Of a DNA stretch of 58,039 bases, positions 31,047 through 41,700 are shown in pieces (positions within the stretch are counted from its first letter, which is position 1; each line of letters begins with the position of its first letter). Where the stretch lies: the IMG/VR virus record IMGVR_UViG_3300017781_000009, positions 1 through 58,039 of that record; one strand, given 5' to 3'. The notes below the pieces were generated by a model. That model saw only the letters and a program-made list of their open reading frames with translations, was not told where the DNA came from and made no database searches. The stretch comes from a virus. Made by a program: the position numbers and the translations under genes.

Positions 31047-32915
31047 TTATGGTAATACCTCATCTGAAACGTGTGTCCAAGTGCCTGACAACAACTGGAA
31101 TACTTTAATAATTCTAGATGTTGTAATACCAGCAGCTGGAACTGATGCAATTGCACCGTTTACTGCTGTAACAGCAGGTGCTGTTCCTGATGGTGTATTA
31201 AATGTATTCGTTGTTATAGTAATTTCAGGTGCTAAGTTAAGATTAACTGTTGAGTTACTTAATAATGTTACAAGTATTCTTGCAAAAGTACCTGATCTAT
31301 ATTCAGCTGGCGGAGCCAGCTTGGATAAAATTTCTGATGCAATGTAACTGTTTGGTTTACCATCTGATAAGTCCATACTAAATGCTAATGATCTTGATTG
31401 TGCAATATCGTCAACATATTCTTTTGTTGCAGCATCTTGTGCAGTTGTAGGATCAGCAAGTCCTGTAATTTTTGGTGTTCCTAATAGTGCAATATTACCT
31501 GAGCCATGTGCTTCTAATTGTAAATCATCGTTATTATCAAGAGTTGAAATCTTCTGATTCTCAATTCTTAATTGTGCTACTGGAGGTAAACCAGGACCAA
31601 CATTAACAACGTTCTGAGCACCAAAAGCTGTAACACCTGGGATACTAGTAATACCTGTACCTAAAGATGTTCCGCTTAATACTGTTACACCGTTAATTTT
31701 AAATTCTTTACCAGTTGCTAGGTTAACGTGTTCTGAACTTGTAAATGCTTGTGAAGCAAGTGCAGGATATTCTGCTGTTGCACCTAACCCATCTTTACTA
31801 TATAAAATTGCTTTATCAGTAGTACCTTTAATTACAAGTCCACCGCCGTCTGCAATTTCATCTGAGTTAGAACCACTATCGCCTGTTTGAGCAAGAACAA
31901 TGTATTTGTCTTCAACAACTAATTCTGTTTGTTTAATTGTAGCAAGATCGCCATCATTAATAACAAGGTTACCTCTAATAGTAAGGTCACCTGCTAGTTC
32001 CATGCTACCACCAGTTTTAACTAAACTGTCTGGTGCGCCTTCATATAAATCAATTTGTCTTGTAGAAGGAGTAATCTTAACTGCAATTTCCTGCGAGATA
32101 CCTTTTCTAACATCTAAAATTAAAAGTTTATTTTCAGCAGCGTTTGATAACTTAACGTTACCGTTATCAACTGACAAGTTAGCCTGCGAAGCAGAACCAA
32201 CAACAAGACCTAAGTCACTTTCAATTCTAAGTGTGTTAGTTAATGAGTTAGCAGTATCTTTTCTAACATAGTTTGTAGAATCAACATTTGCTAATTTTTC
32301 TGAATTAGTACAAGTTACATCAAACTTAATGCCTGACAACGTACCTTGGTTAAAACCTGGACCAATGTCTCCACTAAATCCTTCAATAGCATTTTTAGGT
32401 GTAAATGAATCTTTAGCAAATATACCTAACAAGATACCGTTGTTGAATAATGATGTAATAACACGAGTTTGGTTTAGTGTATCAAGAATACTTGTTACAA
32501 TAAGTCCACTAGTTCCTTGTGCATCTGAATATGCAGGGCCTAACAATATAGTGCTAGTTCCGTCAAAGAAGTATAACTGTTTAGCAGTATCATTAAACCA
32601 AAGATCACCAACACCAAGTGTTGTTGGTTGTGAGTTAGCAATTGTTGCAGAACTTACAGGAACAAATGCTGTTCCACTGTAAACTTTAAGTTTTGATTCT
32701 GTGCTATCAAACCAAATCTGTCCTTTGATAGGCGCCGTAGGCGCAGTCACGTTAGCAAAATTTTCTAGTATTTTAATAAAGTTTTCATTAAGTACTTCAC
32801 CAAATCCGCTATAGTTTTTACCAATTAGTGTAATGTCAGTAGAGATATTATCAATTTGACCATCGGCTACTGTTGAAACTATTGTACCATCTGTTTTATT
32901 AATTTGATATGCCAT
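31047..32915 (-). CDS. Tail fibre-like protein 3, 622 aa
   Basis: Shared module: 'GKNYSGFGEVLNENFIKILENFAN' and 'GQIWFDSTESKLKVYSG'. The central part has 'RGNLVINDGDLATIKQTELVVEDKYIVLAQ' and 'GLADPTTAQDAATKEYVDD', the latter a typical phage fibre shaft-to-tip joint. The C-terminal tip is short and strand-rich ('VNLNLAPEITITTNTF'). GGAG-like bases lie before the ATG. Tip differences between the paralogs suggest different ligands or nested positions along one fibre. Confidence 0.8.
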   Translation of the reverse strand: MAYQINKTDGTIVSTVADGQIDNISTDITLIGKNYSGFGEVLNENFIKILENFANVTAPTAPIKGQIWFDSTESKLKVYSGTAFVPVSSATIANSQPTTLGVGDLWFNDTAKQLYFFDGTSTILLGPAYSDAQGTSGLIVTSILDTLNQTRVITSLFNNGILLGIFAKDSFTPKNAIEGFSGDIGPGFNQGTLSGIKFDVTCTNSEKLANVDSTNYVRKDTANSLTNTLRIESDLGLVVGSASQANLSVDNGNVKLSNAAENKLLILDVRKGISQEIAVKITPSTRQIDLYEGAPDSLVKTGGSMELAGDLTIRGNLVINDGDLATIKQTELVVEDKYIVLAQTGDSGSNSDEIADGGGLVIKGTTDKAILYSKDGLGATAEYPALASQAFTSSEHVNLATGKEFKINGVTVLSGTSLGTGITSIPGVTAFGAQNVVNVGPGLPPVAQLRIENQKISTLDNNDDLQLEAHGSGNIALLGTPKITGLADPTTAQDAATKEYVDDIAQSRSLAFSMDLSDGKPNSYIASEILSKLAPPAEYRSGTFARILVTLLSNSTVNLNLAPEITITTNTFNTPSGTAPAVTAVNGAIASVPAAGITTSRIIKVFQLLSGTWTHVSDEVLP

Positions 32916-32928
32916 TTAATATCTCATC

Positions 32929-35070
32929 CTACGTTGTTGTAAACGCTGGTGGTCCCGAACGTATAATATAGTTAATTGTCAAGAACGGATTCATAATACC
33001 AACTAATGACCCTAACGTAAAGTCTGTACTTGGTTTCTTAATACCGCCTGATTGTTGTAAGTACTGTGCTTGTCCTGGTGCTGTAGGTCCTAAACCTGTT
33101 GTACCTGGACTGTTAATAGCACTATCAACTCTAACAGCAGAATATTGAATTCCATTTGCTGTCATATCGTGTTCGTGATCTGGTAGGTTACCTAATGTTA
33201 ACGCTACCGCACTTGCGCCTGCTGCTCCTGCAAGTGTTTGAGCTTCTGTACCTTCAACTCTTGCTGGGCTTGGTTCACCGCCGCCGTTATCAACAAATCC
33301 ACCAACTGAGTTTGGCACGTTGATGTTGTTGTCCATGTTGTGTCTGCCTAATGCAAATCTACCACGTAAATCTGGTAATCTAAACGTACCTACACCATTA
33401 AGTGGTGCTGTACCATTATAAGTTGTTCCTATAGTATCAAACAATTCTCTAAACTTAGATATTTCAACTTCTCCACCATCACAAAATAAAAATCCTGTTG
33501 GTGGTTGTGATCCTGCATAAGGAATAATACCAGCTAATGGTATACCTAAGTCTCCTACAAACGTATCACGTGTTTGTTTAAGAAGTCCTGTTGCTCCTCC
33601 TGATTCAGCTGAAGCTCTATATACTAGTACAAAATCATTTTTGTCTGATTGGTTTGGTGCAGGTTCATCTCTACTTTTAACAATGTTAGCAGTCAATGTA
33701 GTAGCAAATGTCTTAGTTGCACTACCTACCTGCCCGTCAAACTGTATTGCTGGTGAAACAACATCACCTGTTAGTGCAAAACTTGTAACAGTTTTTAAGT
33801 TAGTTGCAGTGTTTGCATTACCTGTAATGTTACCGTTAATTGTACCAACAATTTCATCTGCTTGAATTGATTTAGCATAAACTGTTTTCCAACGTGTTGT
33901 TGCCTCACCTAAATCATATGTATCATTAAGTTGAGGTTTTGCAGTTGATGATGTAATAGTTCCTGTAATATTTGCTGAGCCACCAATTAATAAATTTTTA
34001 GTAATTGCTGCGCCACCTGTTGTAACAATGCTACCTGTTGATAAGTTAGTTGTTTCGGCTGTGCTAGAAATCTTTAGTGCGCCAGTTAAACCAATGTTAC
34101 CGTCAACATCAAGTGCTTCGTCTGGTGCTGCAATGTTAATACCAACTTTATTATCAAGCACTCTAAGTACTGTAGTTGGAATACCATTTCTGTTAACTTG
34201 TAAATCTACTGAACTACCTGCTGATGAATTGTAAAGTTTTGCAGCGGTAGATGATGTTGTTACTTGGAAGTTCCCGTCAACGCCAATTGTTAAACCTGCG
34301 TTGTTTCTTACATTAATACCTTGATCAGTTGTGTTAAGAATATCACTTCTTAAAAACTTACCTGCTGATACTTCAACTCCGCCAACGTTAAGTGCGTCTG
34401 CATTTTTAGCAGTACCAATAAGTTTAGGTAGTTCGCCTCCTAAAAATATAGAAGCAAATTCTGTTTTTTCAGTATCGTTTGCTGGAGTTGCAACATTAAG
34501 TCCTGCTTTGATTGTTGCAAAGCCTTTGATATTAACTTTAGGTGTAAATGAATCTTTAGAAACAATTGCAACCGGTTGGTCTGCAATATATAAAATTAAA
34601 ATACTTTTTGTTTGGTTGTCTGAGTCAGCAATATTTTCTACTGCTGGTCCATAACGTAATCCGTCAATTGAACTTTCTGCTGGTCCAACTAGTAACCATC
34701 TTGTACCTGTATAAATTCTTAACTGTTGGTTTGTAGTATCAACCCAAAGTTCACCAACTTTAGAATTTTCAACACTAGGCTCTGTAACACTCTTTTGAAT
34801 GTTTGATGCTGCTTTCCATGCTGTGTTATCAAACAACTGTAGCACACCGTTTTGTGTGTCATACCAAAGTTGTCCTTCAACTGGATTTACAGGTGCATTT
34901 GCACTTGCAAAATTTTCTAATACAGATAAAAAGTTTTCAGCAATAATTTGTCCGTATCCAGTAACATTACGTCCTGGAAATGTTAAACTTGTATCTTGGC
35001 TTGATGTATTATCAAACACCGTGATCGGAGTTTTGTTTTCGCTATCTGTAAAATTTACAATATATGGCAT
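32929..35070 (-). CDS. Tail fibre-like protein 4 with tail-collar domain, 713 aa
   Basis: After the shared module ('GRNVTGYGQIIAENFLSVLENFAS', 'GQLWYDTQNGVLQLFDN') and a shaft, residues from about 510 form a phage tail-collar domain: 'GIIPYAGSQPPTGFLFCDG', then 'FDTIGTTYNG' and 'FRLPDLRGRFALG'. This domain is found in T4 gp12 short tail fibres and in many fibre tips. The distal part has Gly-rich sequence and His residues ('LPDHEHDM') that could bind metal as in gp12. It is the best candidate for a short tail fibre or adhesin in the group. Confidence 0.85.
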   Translation of the reverse strand: MPYIVNFTDSENKTPITVFDNTSSQDTSLTFPGRNVTGYGQIIAENFLSVLENFASANAPVNPVEGQLWYDTQNGVLQLFDNTAWKAASNIQKSVTEPSVENSKVGELWVDTTNQQLRIYTGTRWLLVGPAESSIDGLRYGPAVENIADSDNQTKSILILYIADQPVAIVSKDSFTPKVNIKGFATIKAGLNVATPANDTEKTEFASIFLGGELPKLIGTAKNADALNVGGVEVSAGKFLRSDILNTTDQGINVRNNAGLTIGVDGNFQVTTSSTAAKLYNSSAGSSVDLQVNRNGIPTTVLRVLDNKVGINIAAPDEALDVDGNIGLTGALKISSTAETTNLSTGSIVTTGGAAITKNLLIGGSANITGTITSSTAKPQLNDTYDLGEATTRWKTVYAKSIQADEIVGTINGNITGNANTATNLKTVTSFALTGDVVSPAIQFDGQVGSATKTFATTLTANIVKSRDEPAPNQSDKNDFVLVYRASAESGGATGLLKQTRDTFVGDLGIPLAGIIPYAGSQPPTGFLFCDGGEVEISKFRELFDTIGTTYNGTAPLNGVGTFRLPDLRGRFALGRHNMDNNINVPNSVGGFVDNGGGEPSPARVEGTEAQTLAGAAGASAVALTLGNLPDHEHDMTANGIQYSAVRVDSAINSPGTTGLGPTAPGQAQYLQQSGGIKKPSTDFTLGSLVGIMNPFLTINYIIRSGPPAFTTT

Positions 35071-35073
35071 TTA

Positions 35074-35715
35074 TTAAACCTCCGTAAAGCCTGTTAAACT
35101 CTGTACTCTAATTGTATAATCAACTTGTAAGAGTCTGTTCAAAGACTTTTGTACAGGGTGGAAAACCACGTGTGTTAAAAGTTTGCCTGTACCTGTAGAA
35201 TTATACCATTTAAGTCCAAGCTCGTCGAAAACAAAGTTACTGTCCATGTCAACACTATTATCAAATGCTTGTTGATCATCTGGCTCACCATAATCAAGTG
35301 TACATGTAATTACAATGTCACTGTATGTTGCACCACTAACGTGTCTAACTTCCATTTTGTTACGCACTGGATCAGCGTTCGCAATAGAGTTTTGATCAAT
35401 AACTTTAACGTATGTTTGATTGTATAAACTGGAGTTTGAACCAACTGTGTTAGGTGTTAAGTATGTAATTAATCCTGTAGGGTCAACTGTAGTACCACCG
35501 CTACCAAACGCCATTTGGTAAACTGTACCTTCCCCTTGATTTGAAAGACTGTTAACTATTGCAACACTCATGTTTTCATAGTGTATTGCATTGCGTTTAT
35601 CCTGAAAAACTTCTCCAGTTTCAGGATCAAAAATCTTAATATGCCCTTCAAAATGGAACCCGCCGGTTTCATTCAATCCAGGTGCTTTTGGCGTTTTGTT
35701 TTCTTTGTTTGACAT
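35074..35715 (-). CDS. Virion structural protein, 213 aa
   Basis: The start at 35715 is preferred over longer frames because the late-promoter-like box at 35748-35741 would put the transcript start near 35735, and GGAAG lies before this ATG. The protein has 'GFHFEGHIKIFDPETGEVF', 'HYENMSVAIVNSL' and 'VYQMAFGSGGTTVD', a strand-rich pattern also seen in tail appendage proteins of marine T4-like phages. Its place between the fibres and the giant protein suggests a connector or baseplate-periphery part. Confidence 0.7.
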   Translation of the reverse strand: MSNKENKTPKAPGLNETGGFHFEGHIKIFDPETGEVFQDKRNAIHYENMSVAIVNSLSNQGEGTVYQMAFGSGGTTVDPTGLITYLTPNTVGSNSSLYNQTYVKVIDQNSIANADPVRNKMEVRHVSGATYSDIVITCTLDYGEPDDQQAFDNSVDMDSNFVFDELGLKWYNSTGTGKLLTHVVFHPVQKSLNRLLQVDYTIRVQSLTGFTEV

Positions 35716-35740
35716 ATTTTTATCTTCCAGTTTCATAGTG

Positions 35741-35748
35741 TATTTATT
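35741..35748 (-). promoter_or_regulatory. Late promoter candidate before the 213-aa virion gene
   Basis: AATAAATA followed by C, on the minus strand, lies 25 bases before the ATG at 35715 and overlaps the last codons of the giant gene. It matches the late consensus at seven of eight bases. Confidence 0.5.
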
Positions 35749-38700
35749 CAGGTAACTTCGATGTATTGGCAGCAATGAACTTACTAATTGGAGTACTGTT
35801 TTTAAGCAGTGTAACGCCTGATGTAGCAGTATTTTGGCCTCTATCGTACCATACTTGTCCTTGTTGTTTTATAATACTAATTCGTGTACCTGCAGCAGGC
35901 ACATTTGTTAGTCTAATATATGCTGACGATCCGTCAACACTAAATTCAGCTTCAACCTTCTCATCGCCCGCCGGGCTAGTTGAACCTATAGTTTCATTAT
36001 ACTGATCTATATATGTTTTGCGTAATCGCTTACCGCCAACAAATACTTCAATCGAGTCACATCTTCCATAAATTGCTGGAATAGTACCTTGATACCAATC
36101 ACTAACAGTACTTAGCTTAGGAACAAAAGGTAGTGGTCCAATTAACTGACTACTTCCATCACTAACAAAATCTGTTCTTGATTGTGTATCTTTGTACGGA
36201 ATAGTTTGATCCGTACTCATATCAACCACATATTCTCCTACTGGACTTAAAGTCTTGATTGCTGTACCTTGTGTACCTCTTCTCAAATTGCTTAGTACAT
36301 TACCGCTCTTGATCATGTATTCAATCTTTTCACCGTTGATTTCAATAATGCCTGGTACATTGTTACTTGCAACAGGTTCAAACAGTGAAGAAGCATCTTT
36401 AAGTGTAATAGTTTCGTCATAGTAAGTTAATTCTTTTGCTAGTACTAGACTATCAGTGATAGCATATCTAGTGTATCTATTAATGTTTAGCATGTCTTTG
36501 CTAACTTGATAAGCACTTGGTAGGGCAAATATATTAGAACCAAACGCTATAATTTCAAAAACATCTGTTTCTGTATTAGCCCCTTCAATATATACAACAC
36601 CTTTGTTAACATCTAGTCTATAATCAACGTCTTGTATTAGTTTTTCTTTGTTTCTATAAACCCAAGTGTAACTTACACCCAATGGTTTAAACGCTATAGG
36701 ATAAAATGCTTTGCCGCCTGTGTATTGATCGCTAACAATATCCATTGACGGATATTCACTAAACCAAGTAACATCAATTGTGTCACCTAATGTTAGTGCT
36801 GTTGAATCGTTGATAACAATATTATTACCAATCACAGAGTATTCTGCTCCTAAGTTGTTTTCAATCTTGATAACATCACCGACCGTCAAATTTTCCGCAG
36901 TAACCTCAAGCTCTTTTGTTGTACCGTTGTAAACATAGTCTGTAATAAATGTTTTTAGCTCGTTATTAATATAAACTTTAATATTGTTTGGAACAATAGA
37001 ACCTGCTGATGCAATAGGGTCAACACCTAGTACATACTTTTTAGTTACACCATCGTAAACACTGTAAACTGTGTCAACACTTTTTAATTTTTTGTTGTTT
37101 ACTTCAACAATAGTTGATGCTAATGCACTATCTCTACTTAACTGTACAAATGTATCTAAGTCATAGCTTTTAGTGCTACCGTCATATGTAAACTCTTGTT
37201 GGTTAACTCTAATTAGAGATTGTAATGAACTATCAACATCTGTTGCTGCACTAAATGCAACTATTCTAATTACTGCTAGTCTATCAGGCTTTATACCAAA
37301 CTGTACAAGTGTTCTGTTTGGTGTGTCGGGCAATAAGTCTGTACTGTCAATAAATCCTGTATCAGATTGTACACCGTTAACTGATACAAATATATTTGAA
37401 GTGTCAGCGTAATTTGCATTAGTTAAGAATAATGTAGTATCACCGTCTGCAATAAATTCTTGATAATCAAGTATTGACACGCCGCCTAATCCTATTGAAA
37501 CTATTTCGATTTTAGAATTTTCTACTGGAACACTTGCAAATTCAATAGTACTATTAGTAACACTAACTGTGTATGTTGCTGGTTCAACTTTTAATCCGTC
37601 AACATATACTATTACTGACTTATTCTCAATAATTTTTTGTCCTATAGGATATGTTAATGTTGATCCGTCACCTATTCTAACATTAGACTTAATTGGAGCA
37701 CCTGTTGAATCTTGATTTGAATGGAATACTTTAATACTTAAACTGTCTAAAACCTGTCCAGGTACGTTTTCTTCTGTTGCAGGTACTTGATCTGGGCTAT
37801 TATATTCACCACCGTCTATTGAAATGTCTTCTGCATTTGTTCCTGTTGCTGTTGCATAAGCACCATCCATTGCTGATAAAGTACCACCTGATAATTTTGT
37901 ATCTAATAAGTTATTATCATTAATAGTTACAGCGCCATCGCTTTCTGCAGGACGGAAAATTAAGATATCTCCTGGACTTGTTGAAACATATTCGCCTACT
38001 TCTACAACTTTTGTGCTGCCGTCACCTATAAATGTTGGCATCTGTGCATGAGGATTAGTTGCTATTGAACTATCCCAAGCATCTGTATAATTAGGATCGT
38101 CAATTCTAAGTGTTGGTGGAGCATCAACGCCTTCTTCAGTTTGTAAATTAGAAATATCGTCAGGTACAACAATACCTGCACGTTTTAAGTAAATGTTAAT
38201 AACTTGTCCGTTTGTAGGAACATAAGGAAGTGTTACACCAATTGTACTTCCATCTGCAACATAGTAGTAATCTGCTGCTGCTTCGACACTATCCCAACTG
38301 TCTGTAAACCAAGGAAGTGCGTCCCAGCCACCTGTAACATCAAATGTAGTACCTTGTACTTGAACACCACCAAAGTCAATACCTGTCATTAATTGATCAA
38401 GCTCTTTACCTATCATACCTGATGAAGGATTGTAGTATTTTGTAATTCTGCTTACACTATCTAATATTTCATCATTCTTTTCATACGTAATTGTAATATT
38501 ATCGTCTTTGGCAGGCGGAATTACAAATGTAATTTTACCTCTTAACTGTTTGTACACATCTGTTTCTAAAGTAAACAGTGATATAGTGTATTCGTTATTA
38601 AGAACTACTTGACCATTATTAATAATTGATATTTTTGCTTTATCTCTAGTTGGTGGATATGTTAAATTAAACACCGCAGTTGATCCGTTAGCAGTAAATG

Positions 38701-41700
38701 ACTCAGTTTGTGTAAAGTTATTGTAGATACCTGTTTTAGAAAGCCTATCAAACTTCATATTAACGCTCATAGAACGTGTTTTACCGTTACCTAGCACTGC
38801 AACTGCTCTTGCAACTGACGGTGATGTTCCATTACCGCCTACAAGCGAAACTGTTGGAGTTGATGTGTAACCTGTGCCATGTTCAGTTAGCGCAATTCCT
38901 GTAACTTTACCGTTTGAAACATATGCTTTTGCTTTTGCTCCAGACCCATTGCCGCCTGTAATTAATACTTTAGGTGCTTCTGTATAATCTGCACCTTTAC
39001 TTGCAATACTAATTTCTACAATTTGGTATCCTTTATTGTCATTCCAAAATTTGTAAGGATATGTTGCTAGTATATCGTCATTGCTTTCGACAGGAATAAT
39101 TTTACCCTTCTCTTCTGAGTAGTAAGGAGGTAAATCAAAGTCTGCTATTGCAGAATCTGCAATATCTAAGTTATCATACTTACTAATGTACTCCCTTACA
39201 GTTGTACTATAAGGTTTGACTTCGTTAATATAATCTAAGTAACTCTCAAGACTGTCGTTTTTGTAATTAGTTTTCTGTTTTAATGTGCCAACGTTGTGTG
39301 TTGCATTTAAGAAACTAGTTTTAAATGCCCAGTCAACGTATGTTTGTTCTTTGAAAACATATCTAATAGATGTAAAGAATAAGTTATTCCACTCAACTGC
39401 ATAATTACCAATCAAGATATCTTCTTTCAATGCTTTTAAAATAAATCTAAGTTCGTTTGAAACTTCTTTATCGTAAAAATCAATGTCATATGAATCTACA
39501 TTATCAAATCCAACACCACTTAGTGTTGTATCATACAACGATGTTGAAAATTGTATAGTTCCTAACTCTCTACCAATTAATTCGTAATTGTTCATAGCAG
39601 CGCCATCGAGATCAGTAATTTTCTTAAACACTGCCCAACCGCCTGCACCGTATTCTTTGATTCTAATCAAGTCACCAATTTCAACATCTATAGTTGGTTC
39701 TTGGTACACACTAATAATTTCTTGAATGATCCTTGAAGTAGGACCAAAGTCATTGTCCCACCAGTCGGCATATGACCAGTATCTTGGTGTGTTGTACGCT
39801 TGTGATCTACTTCTGTACCAAGACTTTCTTACATCGTCCCAAGCATAAATGCTCCAGAAGTCATTAGCTGTTGAATCGCTTTCAACAAGTACACTAAACT
39901 GTCTTGGCTTAGTAGCAATGTAAGTATATAGTTTACCTTTATTAGTAATTGTTACACTGTTAACTCTGCCTTGGTTATCAATTGTAGTAACTGCTTCTGC
40001 ACCTGTTCCGTCACCTTCGAATTCAATAGTAGGAGGTATTTTATATCCAAAACCTGGACTTAATATATCAATAGAGTTAACTTCATTGTCAACTATATTT
40101 GCACGTAATGAACACTGCTTGGTTCTAGATGTACCAACTTCAAGTAACTCAGTGTAAGTATCAACTGTTGTATCATATAAGTTTAATAAAGAACTTGGCT
40201 TTATATCAACAGAGTTTAATGTTGTAAGATCTAAAGAATCAGCAAATGATTCTTTGTGCATAATTGCATTAATGTTTGTAATTAAAGTTTTTAATAAAGT
40301 CTTTCTATCAACAAACATACTTTGTCTTGGTCTATAACTAACACCATATCGTTGTTTTTCTGGCAATTTAGGATCAGGTATTCTATTACCTTGTACATCA
40401 TAACCAATTAAACTATCAATCCATTTGTTTTCTAATGAAGTTGTTGGTAGACTATCTGCAACTCCTTCAGTAAGAAGTTGATACTCGTTATGTACTTGAT
40501 TTTGATTTTCTTGTTGTGTATAGTATTCAATATTAAGAACTGCTGAATCGTCTGCTACCGTTGCTTTATAATTAAACAACAAGAACTTATCTTTATCAAT
40601 AAATGCTGCGTAAGTTTGTCCTAACGCTGACGGGTCACTAATTAAGTTGAACACATCTGCTGCTGATATACTTCTATCTGGCATGCCTTCTGGTACAGTA
40701 ACTTTATTTTTTACCCAATAGTAATAATAAATTTCTGTTTGTTCTCCTGTATTAGGATTAAATTCTGCTTTCACACTATAAGCACTATCGTCTGCATACA
40801 AAGGTTGTCCTGATATGCCTAGTGGTAACCCCTCGTTAGTATCTGCAACCAATGCCCACTCTGACGGTAGTAATTTAGACTGTACCCATTCATAAATATC
40901 AATTGATGCGCCAGGAGCCAATGCTCCCCAAGCACCTACTCTGTATGATACTTCACCTTGCTCATAGTCAAACCATTTAGCAGTTGAAATATCCCACCAT
41001 AATTTACCTACGTTTTTAGTCTTCCAACAAATTGAATCGTCGACAACTGCGCCTTCTGCTGTTCCTGTTGTATAAATTGCAGGATCATAAGGCACTTTGT
41101 ATGAAAGCTCTCTTTCTGCTTCTGCTAACAGTTTCATTTTAGCTGGATCAAAGATTTCTAAATCAAGAATTTTTGTATCATCTTCTGTATCGTATAATGA
41201 AATACGTTTAAACTTATCAATGTCAACTGTCTGTGGTTGTGAGCCAATAATGTTTAGTGAATTTTGTCCTTCAGTTTTTTCAAATAATCTAACTGTACCT
41301 GTTTTAGGTCCATCGAATGCAATGTCAACTCCGTGCGGTGCAGGTGATATAAAGTTGGGTGATCCAACTACTATAGCATTTCTTGTAGCATATAAACTAA
41401 ATCCAAATGATTCATTTAAAGAAAGTGCTTCGTCAATTTTCTCTGATAAGAAGAACTTCTCATTTGTACCCTTTTTCTCAAATACATATACTGCCCCAGC
41501 AAACCCATCAAAGTCTCTAAACGTAGTTCTATTACTATCGTATGATGTTTGTGAAGCATCAAATCTAGTTTGCAATACATACGGAGAGTTAGTTGCACCA
41601 ATTGCAATTATTTCTGTGCCGCTTGATATTGAAATATCTTGGCCAAACATTTCATTTGGATAATCTGAATAACTTGTTAATTTTTGTTTTAGTCTATAAG

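Noticed and set aside
41097-41663. 188-aa plus-strand frame inside the giant gene
   Set aside because: It is antisense to the propeller-like region. The giant frame is continuous and repeat-structured, so this is a shadow.
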